From Saprospiraceae bacterium (lineage in GTDB: Bacteria; Bacteroidota; Bacteroidia; Chitinophagales; Saprospiraceae): a stretch of DNA of 64,000 bases. The notes below the pieces were generated by a model. It did no database searches. It was not told where the DNA came from and was given only the letters and a program-made list of their open reading frames with translations. The position numbers and the translations under genes are program-made. Positions 1 through 8,755 of this stretch are shown here, piece by piece (position 1 is the stretch's first letter; each line of letters begins with the position of its first letter). The stretch spans positions 310,001 through 374,000 of the forward strand of contig JAHBTU010000004.1 in the NCBI GenBank assembly GCA_019638455.1, written 5' to 3'.

Positions 1-714
1 GAGCGCCTGTGCCGCTATGCTTTTGTGATTGTGCCCGATGCTGTTGCCGTCGCTACCTTTGCCGATAGCACCCCACAGCCGTCGGCACGCACGCTCGCCA
101 ATCAACAGATGGCGACACGATACCCATTGAGCGGCGAATTCGTCTTCCGTCGCCCAGCGGGTTTTGTGGCCACCGAACAAGGAGACGAGTTGATGTATTT
201 TGAAGAAGTGGAAACCCGGCTGCAAGATGCCAAAACGGGGCTTTATGTCACCGCGCAACCATCCTTTCGGGTCGGAGAAGTGTTTCAATTGGTGGCACGC
301 GAGGTGCCGCGAGGTCGCTATGTATATGTGTTCAGCCAAGGGCCCGACGGCACACTCAACCAGCATTTTCCCCGAAAAAAAGACGCAGTTGCCTCGGCTG
401 GCTTCATGCTCGACCGGGCAGTGGAGATAGTAGTGCCCGATGAGGAACATTTGCTGCAATTGTCGCTGCCCGGCGACGATTATCTGTGCATCCTATACAG
501 CCACACGCAGTTGCCTGATTTTGAGCAACGCCTTCGGCAAATCGCACAAACCGACGGCGATTTTCCTCGACGAGTTCGCACCGTTTTTTCCGACTTGCTC
601 ATATCCGCGCCGCACATCCAATTCTCCGCCGAACGCATGGCTTTTGCGGCACAGTCCACGCCAGCGGAAGGCCGCGTGGCAGCCGTTACGATATTGCGGG
701 TGAAAGCTGATTAG
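1..714 (+). CDS. DUF4384-like protein, C-terminal part (gene begins before the window)
   Basis: The reading frame is open from base 1, upstream of the GTG at 25, with no start in view, so the gene is cut by the window edge. The visible ~237 residues contain a stretch near GEVFQLVAREVPRGRYVYVF followed by PDGTLNQHFPRK, which resembles the DUF4384 fold (sensing of a 'strength' argument plus text about a file or value) that is often attached to or beside caspase and kinase genes in bacteria. No catalytic motif is visible. The caspase-domain gene follows 44 bases downstream in the same direction, which supports a joint transcript. The missing N-terminus could hold a signal peptide or another caspase domain. 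The family assignment is by eye from motif spacing, so it is moderate at best. Confidence 0.6.
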   Translation, partial: ERLCRYAFVIVPDAVAVATFADSTPQPSARTLANQQMATRYPLSGEFVFRRPAGFVATEQGDELMYFEEVETRLQDAKTGLYVTAQPSFRVGEVFQLVAREVPRGRYVYVFSQGPDGTLNQHFPRKKDAVASAGFMLDRAVEIVVPDEEHLLQLSLPGDDYLCILYSHTQLPDFEQRLRQIAQTDGDFPRRVRTVFSDLLISAPHIQFSAERMAFAAQSTPAEGRVAAVTILRVKAD

Positions 715-758
715 CACTTTGATTCAGTTTGCTCGACTAAACCCAACCAGCCCGTAAC

Positions 759-3700
759 ATGAATAAAAATTGCTACCGATTGCGGTGTTTCCAGCTCACC
801 GTTTTGGCTTGCCTGGTGGTCGCCGATACCGCCGGGCAGTCGCTCATTTTGCCCAAGGAGCCTTTGCAACAACGATTTATCGGCACCGCCGGACAGGATG
901 AACTGCGCACTTTGGCCATCAACTGGCGGGGCGACATCGCTGCTGCCGGCAACACCAACCGAGGTAGCCAAGGTGGAGAAGACATCGTATTCGTGGCCTT
1001 TGATGCTCAACTGAACAAAATCGTGGAGCGCCATATCGGTCGCCAAAACGACGATGGTTGCGGGCAAATAGCCGTCCTGCCCGACGGGCGCTACGTCTTG
1101 GCCGGCTACTCCACCACACCCAGCAGCCGCCACAAAACTAAGGCCCGTTATTTCGGCAAAAAAGACGGCTGGTTGCTCATCTTGGACGAACGGGGCGAGA
1201 CGGAGCGGGAAATCTTGCTCGGCACTCCCGACGACGATGCTTTCGTGAGCGTGGCCACCAGCCCAAATGGCGATGTGTGGTTGGCTGGCAACTCCGGCCA
1301 ATCGGCATGGCTGCTGCGGCTCAACCCAGCGCTGGAAGTCGTGTGGGAGCGCCGCCTCCAATATCACCGACTGCCTACCCTCGCGACGGCAGCGGCGCTC
1401 ACGCCAGAGGGGACATTTTTCGCCGTAGGCACCGCCGAGGAATTCGGGCGGCAACATTTATGGGTCGTTGGGCTGGATGCCGACGGGCAGCAGCTCATGG
1501 AAAAAATATACCCGACATCACAGGCAGAACAAGGCACGGCCATTGCTGCGCTCGACAGCAACATGTTTGCTATCGTGGGGAATGTGTACGACCCCCGCGA
1601 CCGCGAAAACGGCTTTCTAAGCATACTGGGACACAACGGCAAGATGCATCTGTACCAGCCCTTGGGCGGACGGGAGTTCGATGCTACCCACGCTGTATTG
1701 CGCTTGCACAACGGGCAGCTGCTGACGGCGGGCGGTAGCGCCTCTTTGGAGCGCGGTAGCCGGCGCATCTCTGCTTGGCTTGCACAGTTTGACTTGGAAA
1801 GCAAGCACATCAAAGACCACTACTACGGCAGCAAGCTCGATGATGTCCTATACGCTTTGGCCGAACACCCCGATGGGAGACTGTTCGCCGTGGGCGCCAC
1901 AGCCCGGCAGGTTCTGAAAATGAGGCAAGGATGGCTTTTGCAGTTGCTGCCTCGTTCCGAACGCAAAGCCAAACCCGAAACGCTGACCGTGCGCACACAG
2001 CCAGCTCGCTACCCATCAGGGCAGCCCTACATTGTCGGCGGTCGCGCCGTAGTGCCTTTTTTTATTGAAAATAACGGGAACAAAGGGCAAGGCAACCTGA
2101 GGGCAGTCATCAAAAGTGCCGACCCGGCATTGGATGCTTATCTGCGCATACCCAGCACTCGGTCGGTGCTGATACCGCTGGTGCGGGCGGGCACGCGCCT
2201 CGAGTGGGGCCTGCCCGTGCGCGTTGCGGAGAATACCCCTCCGGGGACTTACGCGCTTCGGGTTCAATTTTATCAAGAAGACCGCCCTTTGGGCGAGCCG
2301 CACGTCGTTGAGTTGCACATCGGCAAGCGCGACGGGCCGATACTCGAAATTGGTGCCGTTCCCCCTGACAGCGGGCTTGTCGTTGGGCAGGAAAGGGCAT
2401 TGATGGTGGAAGTGCGCAACACGGGTGCGCAGGCTGCCCAAGGGCTGACATTGTATCCGGTGTCGCCTGTTTCGGGGGTGGTGATGCCCAGCGAAATTAA
2501 GCTGGGCGATTTGGCTCCCGGAAAGAGCCTGTCGGTTCGTGTGCCCGTTTTGCCCCTGCATACGGCGGCGATTTCGGCCAACCCTTATCGCTTCCATTTG
2601 CGGGTGGTTGACGGCAATCTGCTGCATACTGCCACCACGGAGTTGGAGGTGCCGTTGGCCGCACCTGTCGCCGTTCCAGACACCTCAACAGGCAGCCCGG
2701 TGGTAGTCGTCTGGATGTATCCCAACCCCGACAATTTCGACCGGGCCGAGATTGTTTGGACGCAAGAAGAAATCACGGTGCAGGTGAAAATCGTGTCGAA
2801 ACAGCCTATCACACGACAACAATTTTGTCTGGAAATCAACGGAGAGCCTTGCGTCACCGGAACCAAATTCGAGGAGGTGCGCATGAGCGGCAATCGCGGC
2901 AGCCGCACCTTTTCCCAGACCGTGCGCCTGCGCGAAGGAGAGAACCTCTTGCGAGCAGTATTTAAAGACCCACTCGAAGGTGTTGGCAGCGAGCCGCTCC
3001 GCATCGTTTACGCGCCTGCCAAGCCCAACCTGCACATCGTGGCCATCGGCATCCCTGCTGACGACCTCAAGTACACCACAAAAGACGCGCGCGACTTTGC
3101 CACCGCCCTTTCGCAAAGCCCGAACAATGCCTTCGGCAAAATTTTCTTGGACACCCTCCTGACCGAAGAGCGCACCACGAAGACGGAAATTCTCAAAGCT
3201 TTGCGACGCTTGCAGTATCGCTACGCCGACCTGCAAATATTGCCCAAAGACCTGCTTGTTCTGTTCGTGTCGGGGCATGGGTTGGGCGCCTACGACGGTA
3301 GCTTCCGCCTTGCCGCCAGCGACTACGACGGGCCTTTTTTGCAGGAAACCAGCCTTGATTTTGAGCAAGAAATAGTCAACTATTTGCAGCAACTCCCTTG
3401 CCGCAAGCTCTTTTTGGTGGATGCCTGCCACAGCGGCACCACATCGGGCAGCGGGCTGGCGGGCATCGCAAGCAGACGCAACAACCTCAATATGCTCGTT
3501 TCCTGTCAAGCAGAAGAATATAGTTATGAAGACGATGCCTGGCGCAACGGCGCGTTTACGCGCGCCCTCGTGCTCGGGCTGGATTCCTTTGTCGCGCAAC
3601 CCGCCAATTTGGATAAAAACCGCGACATGGCGCTCGACATAGGCGAGTTGTTTGCCTTCATCCAAAAAGAAGTGCCGCTTATGCTGGAAAAGAAAAAACC

Positions 3701-3785
3701 CAAACCCAAAACCACCCAGCGCCCACTGCTATATCTGTCCACTCCGGCTTCTTCCGTGATTTTGTTGGAAAAGAAACAACGTTAG
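759..3785 (+). CDS. Secreted beta-propeller protein with C-terminal caspase (peptidase C14) domain
   Basis: A 1008-residue protein with an N-terminal signal peptide (hydrophobic stretch ending near TAGQS). Residues ~35-400 hold repeated blocks of the type 'DGRYVLAGYS', 'LRLNPALEVVW' and 'DDVLYALAEHPDGRLFAVGA', as in delta-60/beta-propeller proteins. Residues ~420-650 look like CARDB-type immunoglobulin-like adhesive domains. The C-terminal third is a caspase/metacaspase domain starting near HIVAIGIPADDLKYTTKDAR, with the catalytic His in SGHG (about H840) and the catalytic Cys in DACHSG (about C890), both intact. It likely acts as a cysteine endopeptidase outside the cytoplasm; substrate unknown. 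It lies between a DUF4384-like gene and a PorP/SprF gene, all co-directional. No T9SS C-terminal domain is visible, so the export route past the periplasm is unclear. Confidence 0.85.
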   Translation: MNKNCYRLRCFQLTVLACLVVADTAGQSLILPKEPLQQRFIGTAGQDELRTLAINWRGDIAAAGNTNRGSQGGEDIVFVAFDAQLNKIVERHIGRQNDDGCGQIAVLPDGRYVLAGYSTTPSSRHKTKARYFGKKDGWLLILDERGETEREILLGTPDDDAFVSVATSPNGDVWLAGNSGQSAWLLRLNPALEVVWERRLQYHRLPTLATAAALTPEGTFFAVGTAEEFGRQHLWVVGLDADGQQLMEKIYPTSQAEQGTAIAALDSNMFAIVGNVYDPRDRENGFLSILGHNGKMHLYQPLGGREFDATHAVLRLHNGQLLTAGGSASLERGSRRISAWLAQFDLESKHIKDHYYGSKLDDVLYALAEHPDGRLFAVGATARQVLKMRQGWLLQLLPRSERKAKPETLTVRTQPARYPSGQPYIVGGRAVVPFFIENNGNKGQGNLRAVIKSADPALDAYLRIPSTRSVLIPLVRAGTRLEWGLPVRVAENTPPGTYALRVQFYQEDRPLGEPHVVELHIGKRDGPILEIGAVPPDSGLVVGQERALMVEVRNTGAQAAQGLTLYPVSPVSGVVMPSEIKLGDLAPGKSLSVRVPVLPLHTAAISANPYRFHLRVVDGNLLHTATTELEVPLAAPVAVPDTSTGSPVVVVWMYPNPDNFDRAEIVWTQEEITVQVKIVSKQPITRQQFCLEINGEPCVTGTKFEEVRMSGNRGSRTFSQTVRLREGENLLRAVFKDPLEGVGSEPLRIVYAPAKPNLHIVAIGIPADDLKYTTKDARDFATALSQSPNNAFGKIFLDTLLTEERTTKTEILKALRRLQYRYADLQILPKDLLVLFVSGHGLGAYDGSFRLAASDYDGPFLQETSLDFEQEIVNYLQQLPCRKLFLVDACHSGTTSGSGLAGIASRRNNLNMLVSCQAEEYSYEDDAWRNGAFTRALVLGLDSFVAQPANLDKNRDMALDIGELFAFIQKEVPLMLEKKKPKPKTTQRPLLYLSTPASSVILLEKKQR

Positions 3786-3816
3786 ACTCATCAACGCTCC
3801 TCAATCTGCAAAACAC

Positions 3817-4806
3817 ATGAACATCTATCCTGTCTCTATCTTGCTCGCCCTCTTGGCATCCTCACACCTTTGCGCTCAGCAACTGCCGTATCAGACCCAG
3901 TTTCGACAGATATACGCTTACATTAACCCCGCCTCGGTGAGCAGCGATTACTTTCTGTACGAATACAACACAAGCATAAACGCCTCCTATCGGTTGCAGT
4001 GGGCTGCTCAGCCACAAACCCCGCGCACCATGCTCCTTTCGGGCGAGTATGTCCACAACAGCGGTGCGCACGACGCCAACTTCAACCTTGCCGGAGGGGC
4101 CATGCTTCTGCGCGACCGAGTCGGCCCGCTTAGCCTGACCGGTTTTTATGGCCGTATTGCCAGCCTGTTCGCCGCCGACCCATATCTCGGCGCATTCTCC
4201 ATCGGATTCAGCGCAGGCGCCACCCAGTACCGGCTCCTGCACGACCGCATCGTGTGGGAAACGCTCGATGACGCCGATATACCTTTGGACGACATCGCCA
4301 CCACCCACCCCGAAATCGGAATCGGCGCTTACTATTTCAAACGCATACGTCGCGGCAGGCTGGCCGGCGACAACTTCTACGCCGGCCTCTCGGTGCCACA
4401 GCTCTGGGCGGCACAAGTCGAGGTGGCCAGTCAGGCCAACTTTGTGCCCATCACTCGCGTGCCCCACCTATATGCAACAGGGGGGTGGTATCATTTTTTC
4501 AACGCCGAGAGTTTTCTCGAGATAAGCGTTTGGGCCAAATACGCCAACGGTGCGCGCCCCAATCTCCACTTGACGGGGCGCTTCCAGCCTGTCCGCACGT
4601 TGTGGGTAGGTGCTGGTTTCAACCCCAACGGCTTGGTGCATCTGGAGGCCGGCTTCAACCTGCCCGGCTTTTTGTCCGAAAACGGCAGTCTCAAAATCGG
4701 CTACGCTTTCGACTACAACATCACTGCCTTTGACCTGCCTTTAGGTTCGTCGCACGAGTTGCACCTTTCGTATTTGTTTGACACGCGCAAGGGGCGGCGG
4801 CGCTAA
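3817..4806 (+). CDS. PorP/SprF family type IX secretion outer-membrane protein
   Basis: 329 residues with a signal peptide (cleavage near LCAQQ). The N-terminus contains the family hallmark of an early 'QYQTQFRQIYAYINPASVSS'-like segment (here LPYQTQFRQIYAYINPA), followed by alternating aromatic strands (LSLTGFYGRI, GIGAYYFKR) and a C-terminal strand LHLSYLFDTRKGRRR, typical of the PorP/SprF beta-barrel family. In Flavobacterium the SprF paralogues help export or anchor specific large cell-surface proteins. Here the gene starts 31 bases after the caspase-domain gene, so the two are probably co-transcribed and the barrel may serve that protein. The link is inference. A beta-barrel annotation is secure; the exact substrate is not. 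Confidence 0.85.
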   Translation: MNIYPVSILLALLASSHLCAQQLPYQTQFRQIYAYINPASVSSDYFLYEYNTSINASYRLQWAAQPQTPRTMLLSGEYVHNSGAHDANFNLAGGAMLLRDRVGPLSLTGFYGRIASLFAADPYLGAFSIGFSAGATQYRLLHDRIVWETLDDADIPLDDIATTHPEIGIGAYYFKRIRRGRLAGDNFYAGLSVPQLWAAQVEVASQANFVPITRVPHLYATGGWYHFFNAESFLEISVWAKYANGARPNLHLTGRFQPVRTLWVGAGFNPNGLVHLEAGFNLPGFLSENGSLKIGYAFDYNITAFDLPLGSSHELHLSYLFDTRKGRRR

Positions 4807-5403
4807 GGCATCTTTTTGGTTATTGATGACTTTGCGCGTGGGTGGTCTCCACCTCGACGGGCATTTGAAGAATCTCAACATCCTCCTGAACTCCACCCCC
4901 CCCCACAAGTTTTTCACTCGCTCTAAAAACAATGGTTCGTGAAGAATTTGAGTAGTGACAAAATGACTTAATTTTTTGAATTTCAACACCTTGAAGGCAC
5001 TCGTGACGTAGCTGGAGTGAGCGTTGATATTTTTTGCGCAGTTGGGAAATATAGAAACCTGCAAAAAGATAAGTGAATTATGGCTCACGCTACTGGACAT
5101 TATTATTGTGCTGCAAAGACACAAAGGCACAAAATGCGGCAAATCAATGCGTATTTTGCTTCGCGTCTTCGTGGCAAATTTGAAAATGTCCAGCAGTGTG
5201 ATTATGGCTATCAATTGACCATGCAATTCAAATTCTTTACGAACCATTGAAAAAAGAACCGTCACCCGGATGTAGAGGCAACGGTTCGAAGAAAAATCAG
5301 CGTGGGAAAATTTGGATTCGTTATTTCGTGCCAACTGTTCCGTTTGCGCTCATTTGCGTTTGACAAAATGACAAGCGAGAGGTGGATTATCGGCCACTTG
5401 CAA
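4807..5403. other. Intergenic region with an inverted-end repeat unit
   Basis: Nearly 600 bases lie between the PorP/SprF gene and the convergent P-loop gene. I see no credible coding region. The stretch 4931-5248 is bounded by inverted ends (AATGGTTCGTGAAGAATTTGA at the left, its near-complement at 5228-5248), and its right half is a copy of the dispersed repeat also found at 10494-10664. Confidence 0.6.
5089..5248 (+). repeat. Dispersed palindromic repeat, copy 1 (second copy 10494-10664)
   Basis: This block begins CTACTGGACATTATTATTG and ends with ATTCTTTACGAACCATT. A second copy at 10494-10664 matches it along its whole length apart from an ~8-base indel in the stretch GCGTCTTCGTGGC and scattered substitutions. 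The motif near the left end (CTACTGGACATT) is the imperfect complement of AATGTCCAGCAGTGTG near position 5190, and AAAGACACAAAG pairs with the CTTTGTGTCTTCG of the other copy, so the unit can fold as a long hairpin. No protein is encoded. Confidence 0.75.
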
Positions 5404-6495
5404 TCACGCCCTCATCCTGCGCTCTTGCTGAACATCAGACCAAACGCCCTCTGTCGCCAGCAAATCTTCGGCCTCGGCGCAGAGGCTGGTGGCGCGTTCG
5501 GTCAGCAAATCAGCCAGTCTGAGTATTGGCACGTCTATCCTGCTTTTTACCTCTTTTATCAACAACTCGCTCGCCGTGAAAAGGCCGCTGACAGCGAACG
5601 GGCGCACGCCGTATTCTTCCAAAATCTGAAGCCCGGAAATCACGCTAAGGCTGTCGCAGGCAGAGAACAAAACACCATGTACGGAGGAGCGAAAACCGGG
5701 GTCGTTTAGCAACATGGCGGTTTCCCGCTGCAACAATCCATCCGCTATTTCCATCACGATATAATCCACATGGGCTTGGTCGCAGGCTAAGTTGATAAGC
5801 GACTGGTACAAATCGAGCAGGGTGGGTAGGTCGAGCAGGTAAGTGGACGGAAAGCCGAAGTGTGAAAAATCGGCGGCAAAATGAGCGCCTCTATCCAGAT
5901 TGAGCGTGGCATCTTTCGGGAAGGTTGTGCCCGTCAGTTTGATGTAGCCCACGCGCTTGCCTGCGGCCCGCAACCCTCCGCATAGCCAAGCAGCTGAGGT
6001 GGTTTTGCCACTATCCATGGAAGAGCCGACGGAGAGGATGACTTTTGCCCGGATGTTGAATCGGTTGAACGAGTCAAGCGCTTTCCAGCGGATGGTGTTG
6101 AGCACGGAATCGTTGCGTCCGGTGGCGTATCCAACCAGTTCAAGTTGAGACGTGGCTGTTTTGAAAAGCGCATTTTTACTGGCAAGCATCCCTGCCACGC
6201 CACCTCTTCCCAGCAGGTGACAATGGCGCACGGGGCTTTCAGGCACATAACCCTCCACTTGATTGGTAGCGTACCTGCTTCCAAAGGCAAGCATCACCAA
6301 ATCGCCGTCGAATAGGCTCACGCTCTGCTTGTCAGGGCCGATGATGATGTTGCCGCAGGCTTGCAATACCTTGAAGATGCCTACGTCGCCTGCTTGCGGA
6401 ATGTGAGTGGCAACCAATCGAGTGTTGAGGTCAAAATTCTGTATGCGTTGGCAAGTGAGGGCTTTTTTGATGTTGGATTTGATGTTGGAATACAT
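5404..6495 (-). CDS. P-loop NTPase of unknown function (DUF1611/MobB-like)
   Basis: 363 residues, apparently cytoplasmic, without signal peptide. The N-terminal ~145 residues form a separate domain (DGDLVMLAFGSRYATNQVEG). A Walker A motif lies at about residues 157-166 (GSSMDSGKTT), followed by AAGKRVGYIKLTGT, a layout seen in DUF1611 proteins, BioD and MobB-type P-loop proteins. The segment VDYIVMEIADGLLQRET is a plausible Walker B and switch region, and FSACDSLSVISGLQILEEYG may be a base-recognition loop. It could be a nucleotide-dependent ligase or chaperone, but I cannot name a reaction. It is convergent with the preceding PorP/SprF gene and shows no operon partner. Its 5' side at 6496-6600 has no recognisable promoter. 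Confidence 0.7.
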   Translation of the reverse strand: MYSNIKSNIKKALTCQRIQNFDLNTRLVATHIPQAGDVGIFKVLQACGNIIIGPDKQSVSLFDGDLVMLAFGSRYATNQVEGYVPESPVRHCHLLGRGGVAGMLASKNALFKTATSQLELVGYATGRNDSVLNTIRWKALDSFNRFNIRAKVILSVGSSMDSGKTTSAAWLCGGLRAAGKRVGYIKLTGTTFPKDATLNLDRGAHFAADFSHFGFPSTYLLDLPTLLDLYQSLINLACDQAHVDYIVMEIADGLLQRETAMLLNDPGFRSSVHGVLFSACDSLSVISGLQILEEYGVRPFAVSGLFTASELLIKEVKSRIDVPILRLADLLTERATSLCAEAEDLLATEGVWSDVQQERRMRA

Positions 6496-6596
6496 GATGA
6501 GTCGCTGATTCGTTAGTGAAAGTTTGTGACAGTATATCGCACACGCTCGTTCATGTTACTCGCCGAAAACCAATTTTTTACCGGATGAAGGGGGAG

Positions 6597-6628
6597 AAAA
6601 AAACAAGCGCCTGCGGACGGCAGGCGCT
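6597..6628 (-). terminator. Rho-independent terminator for the FN3/T9SS gene
   Basis: On the minus strand a 9-base-pair GC-rich stem (AGCGCCTGC at 6606-6614 pairing with GCAGGCGCT at 6620-6628, loop of 5) is followed by a run of seven T (plus-strand A at 6597-6603). It lies 190 bases downstream of the stop of the gene at 6819. Confidence 0.75.
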
Positions 6629-6631
6629 GTC

Positions 6632-6718
6632 ATAGTCAACTCAAAGCAGCCCCCTCCGCTTCCACTTGGCCGGGCAAGCCCCTGAGTACAGGGGCGGATA
6701 AGGTGGTTTTGAACGAAC
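6632..6718 (+). repeat. Partial copy of the ~181-bp dispersed repeat
   Basis: Starts ATAGTCAACTCAAAGCAGCC and runs to GTTTTGAACGAACC. It matches the first half of the repeat at 8400-8580 in the same orientation, with roughly ten differences. Together the two copies flank the FN3/T9SS gene as direct repeats. Confidence 0.75.
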
Positions 6719-6720
6719 CC

Positions 6721-6795
6721 GGGTGCATTTCAAATTGTCGCAAGTAAATCGGAACGCTGTTCCGGCGTATAAGAGCGACAATTTGAAATGCACCC
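6721..6795. repeat. 75-bp perfect-stem palindromic element
   Basis: Two perfectly complementary 21-base arms (GGGTGCATTTCAAATTGTCGC at 6721-6741 and its complement at 6775-6795; arm shown is 21 bases split here by position) enclose a 33-base loop. A second copy at 32621-32805 is split by another repeat. The element lies just beyond the stop codon of the FN3 gene. Confidence 0.85.
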
Positions 6796-6818
6796 AATAG
6801 ACCCTTGCCGACCCGTTC

Positions 6819-8309
6819 CTATCGCACCACGATTAGTTTGGTGCTGAGAGCGGTGCCGTCGTCGTACGAAAGGCGCACGAAATACACGCCCTGTCGCAAA
6901 TCACTCACCTCAATCACAGGCTGCGAGCCAGTGTTGTTTTGTTGGGCGATGACTTTCCCGGTGATATCGTGCAAAGTAAGCTGCGAATAGGGCATGGGCG
7001 CCACGACTTGAACAAAATCAGATGTGGCTGGATTGGGGAACAAACGCAACAGGCTTGCTTCCCCGCTCTGGCGCGACGCGGCGGCGGCGTTGTTTTGCCC
7101 GCCGTTGTTCATGCTGAGCGGCGTGCTGAACTGCACATCGCTGCCGTAGGGGGAGCAGTTGGCCTTTACGCGCCACACATACTGCATACCTGGCGTTAGG
7201 CCGGTAATCGTTGCGCTTGACACGGTGAAAGTGCCTACGGTGGTGTATGTGGTGCCCTGCTCCAACCGATACTGCACCGTGTAGTTGGATGCACCACCCT
7301 GTGGCTCCCAGCTGACATTTGCATAGGTGGGAAACACGGCATCTGTATTGGTATTGGAGGGTGCCGAACAGGATGTGCTGCCACCGCCGCCGCCGCCAGA
7401 GCCGCTACCCCCCGTGGTGAACACGGCTTGACTGGAATAGACCGAACAACTGGCTTTGACGCGCCACGAGTACTCCGTGTTCTCCTGCAAACCCGTCAGT
7501 ACCAAGCTCGTGGTGGTCACGGTGCCAGCGGTGAGCCAAGCGCCGCTCAGCCCTTGCCGATATTGCACCGTGTAGTTAAAAGCCCCTTGAATGGCCGACC
7601 AGCTCAGCTCTGCACTAGTGTTGGACAATAGCAGCGCTTCCAGATTGGAGGGTTGCGAGCAGGAGGAGTTGCCGCCAGAGCCGCCAGTATTGAAAGTGGC
7701 GATGCTCGAATACACCGAGCAGCTGGCTTTCACGCGCCAAGTGTACACCGTGTTGGTCAACAGATTGTTCAAGGTCAGGTTGGTCAACGCTACCGCTCCT
7801 GCATTGGTCCAAGCCCCAGAGTTGCCCACCCGATATTGCACGGTGTAGTACAGCGCACCCTCGATGGCCGACCAACTCAGCCCCACAGAAGTGGGCGAGA
7901 GATTGGTGGCGTTCAGATTGGAGGGCGACGAACAGGAGGTGTTTCCGCCCACACCACCGCCTGTGTTGAACGTGGCAATGCTCGAATAAGTGGAACAGCT
8001 GGCTTTCACGCGCCAAGTGTATACAGTCTCGGAGAGCAACCCAGTGAGGACTTGGTTGGTGGTGGCGACGGTGCCACCGTTTGTCCAAGGCCCACTATTG
8101 CCCACCCGATACTGCACGGTGTAGCTGGTGGCACCCTCAATAGCTGACCAGCTTAGCGCAACGGTGCCCGATGCCAACACATTCGAATTGAGGTTGGATG
8201 GTTGAGAGCAGCCCTGCGATTGTGCCGCAGGCACCGCCCCGGCAAACAAGAGCGCACAGACCCACACGCTCAACGGCGCGTTCAATAATCGAAATACTTT
8301 TTTAAACAT
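6819..8309 (-). CDS. Fibronectin type III repeat protein with T9SS type A sorting domain
   Basis: I place the start at 8309 (MFKKVFRLLNAPLSVW), giving 496 residues with a normal signal peptide ending near AAQSQG; an upstream Met at 8360 would add 17 residues before it. The mature part has four fibronectin type III modules of ~85-95 residues, each opening with CS-x-PSN and containing LSWSAIEGA-x-x-YTVQYR and YTWRVKASCS. Gly/Ser-rich linkers (GGSGSGGGGGGS) separate them. The last ~75 residues, from LRLFPNPATSDFVQV to STKLIVVR, are a T9SS type A C-terminal domain, so the protein should be exported by type IX secretion and attached to the surface or released. The near-identical modules suggest recent internal duplication. 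Direct repeat copies at 6632 and 8400 bracket the gene. Confidence 0.9.
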   Translation of the reverse strand: MFKKVFRLLNAPLSVWVCALLFAGAVPAAQSQGCSQPSNLNSNVLASGTVALSWSAIEGATSYTVQYRVGNSGPWTNGGTVATTNQVLTGLLSETVYTWRVKASCSTYSSIATFNTGGGVGGNTSCSSPSNLNATNLSPTSVGLSWSAIEGALYYTVQYRVGNSGAWTNAGAVALTNLTLNNLLTNTVYTWRVKASCSVYSSIATFNTGGSGGNSSCSQPSNLEALLLSNTSAELSWSAIQGAFNYTVQYRQGLSGAWLTAGTVTTTSLVLTGLQENTEYSWRVKASCSVYSSQAVFTTGGSGSGGGGGGSTSCSAPSNTNTDAVFPTYANVSWEPQGGASNYTVQYRLEQGTTYTTVGTFTVSSATITGLTPGMQYVWRVKANCSPYGSDVQFSTPLSMNNGGQNNAAAASRQSGEASLLRLFPNPATSDFVQVVAPMPYSQLTLHDITGKVIAQQNNTGSQPVIEVSDLRQGVYFVRLSYDDGTALSTKLIVVR

Positions 8310-8755
8310 GATGCGGATGAATTGGTGAAAAAAAAATTGTTCGTCACTATATCGCACCACGCAAGATTAGTTACCAAGTAGTTGGAGAAAAACAGGCTTA
8401 TATAGTCAACGCAAATCAGCCCCGTCCGCTTCACTTGGCCGGGCAAGCCCCTGAGCACAGGGTCTGACAAGGTGGTTTTGAACGAACGGTGCTCGCAATC
8501 CTTTGGAAATCATGCAAATCAATCAAGGAAATCCCTGTCTTGCCAACGGGCAGATTCAAATCCTCTTAATCTGGGTATACCTTGATTCGATAGGATTTGT
8601 CAGTTCACCACGCTCGCTCTCCCTGATTTTGAGCAGACTGCTCTTTTAGCCAAGCCCAAAACCCGGTGGTGCGAAGCATAACAGGCTCTTCGAGACATAA
8701 GAAGACGCGAGCCAAAGGGCCACACAAGAATCAATCACAGTCAGCGAAAGCCATC
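8310..8755. other. Intergenic region holding the ~181-bp repeat
   Basis: Between the FN3 gene and the ABC exporter gene. It contains the repeat at 8400-8580 and, directly after it, a short copy (8575-8603) of another dispersed motif, CTTGATTCGATAGGATTTGT, also seen near 24615-24658 and 60444-60487. From 8605 to 8755 I see nothing recognisable. Confidence 0.6.
8400..8580 (+). repeat. ~181-bp dispersed repeat, copy 1 (inverted copy at 28455-28636)
   Basis: Runs from ATATAGTCAACGCAAATCAG to CTTAATCTGGGTATAC. By manual alignment it differs from the reverse complement of 28455-28636 at only two adjacent substitutions and one single-base indel. A shorter, more diverged copy lies at 6632-6718. It encodes no convincing protein. 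Confidence 0.9.
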
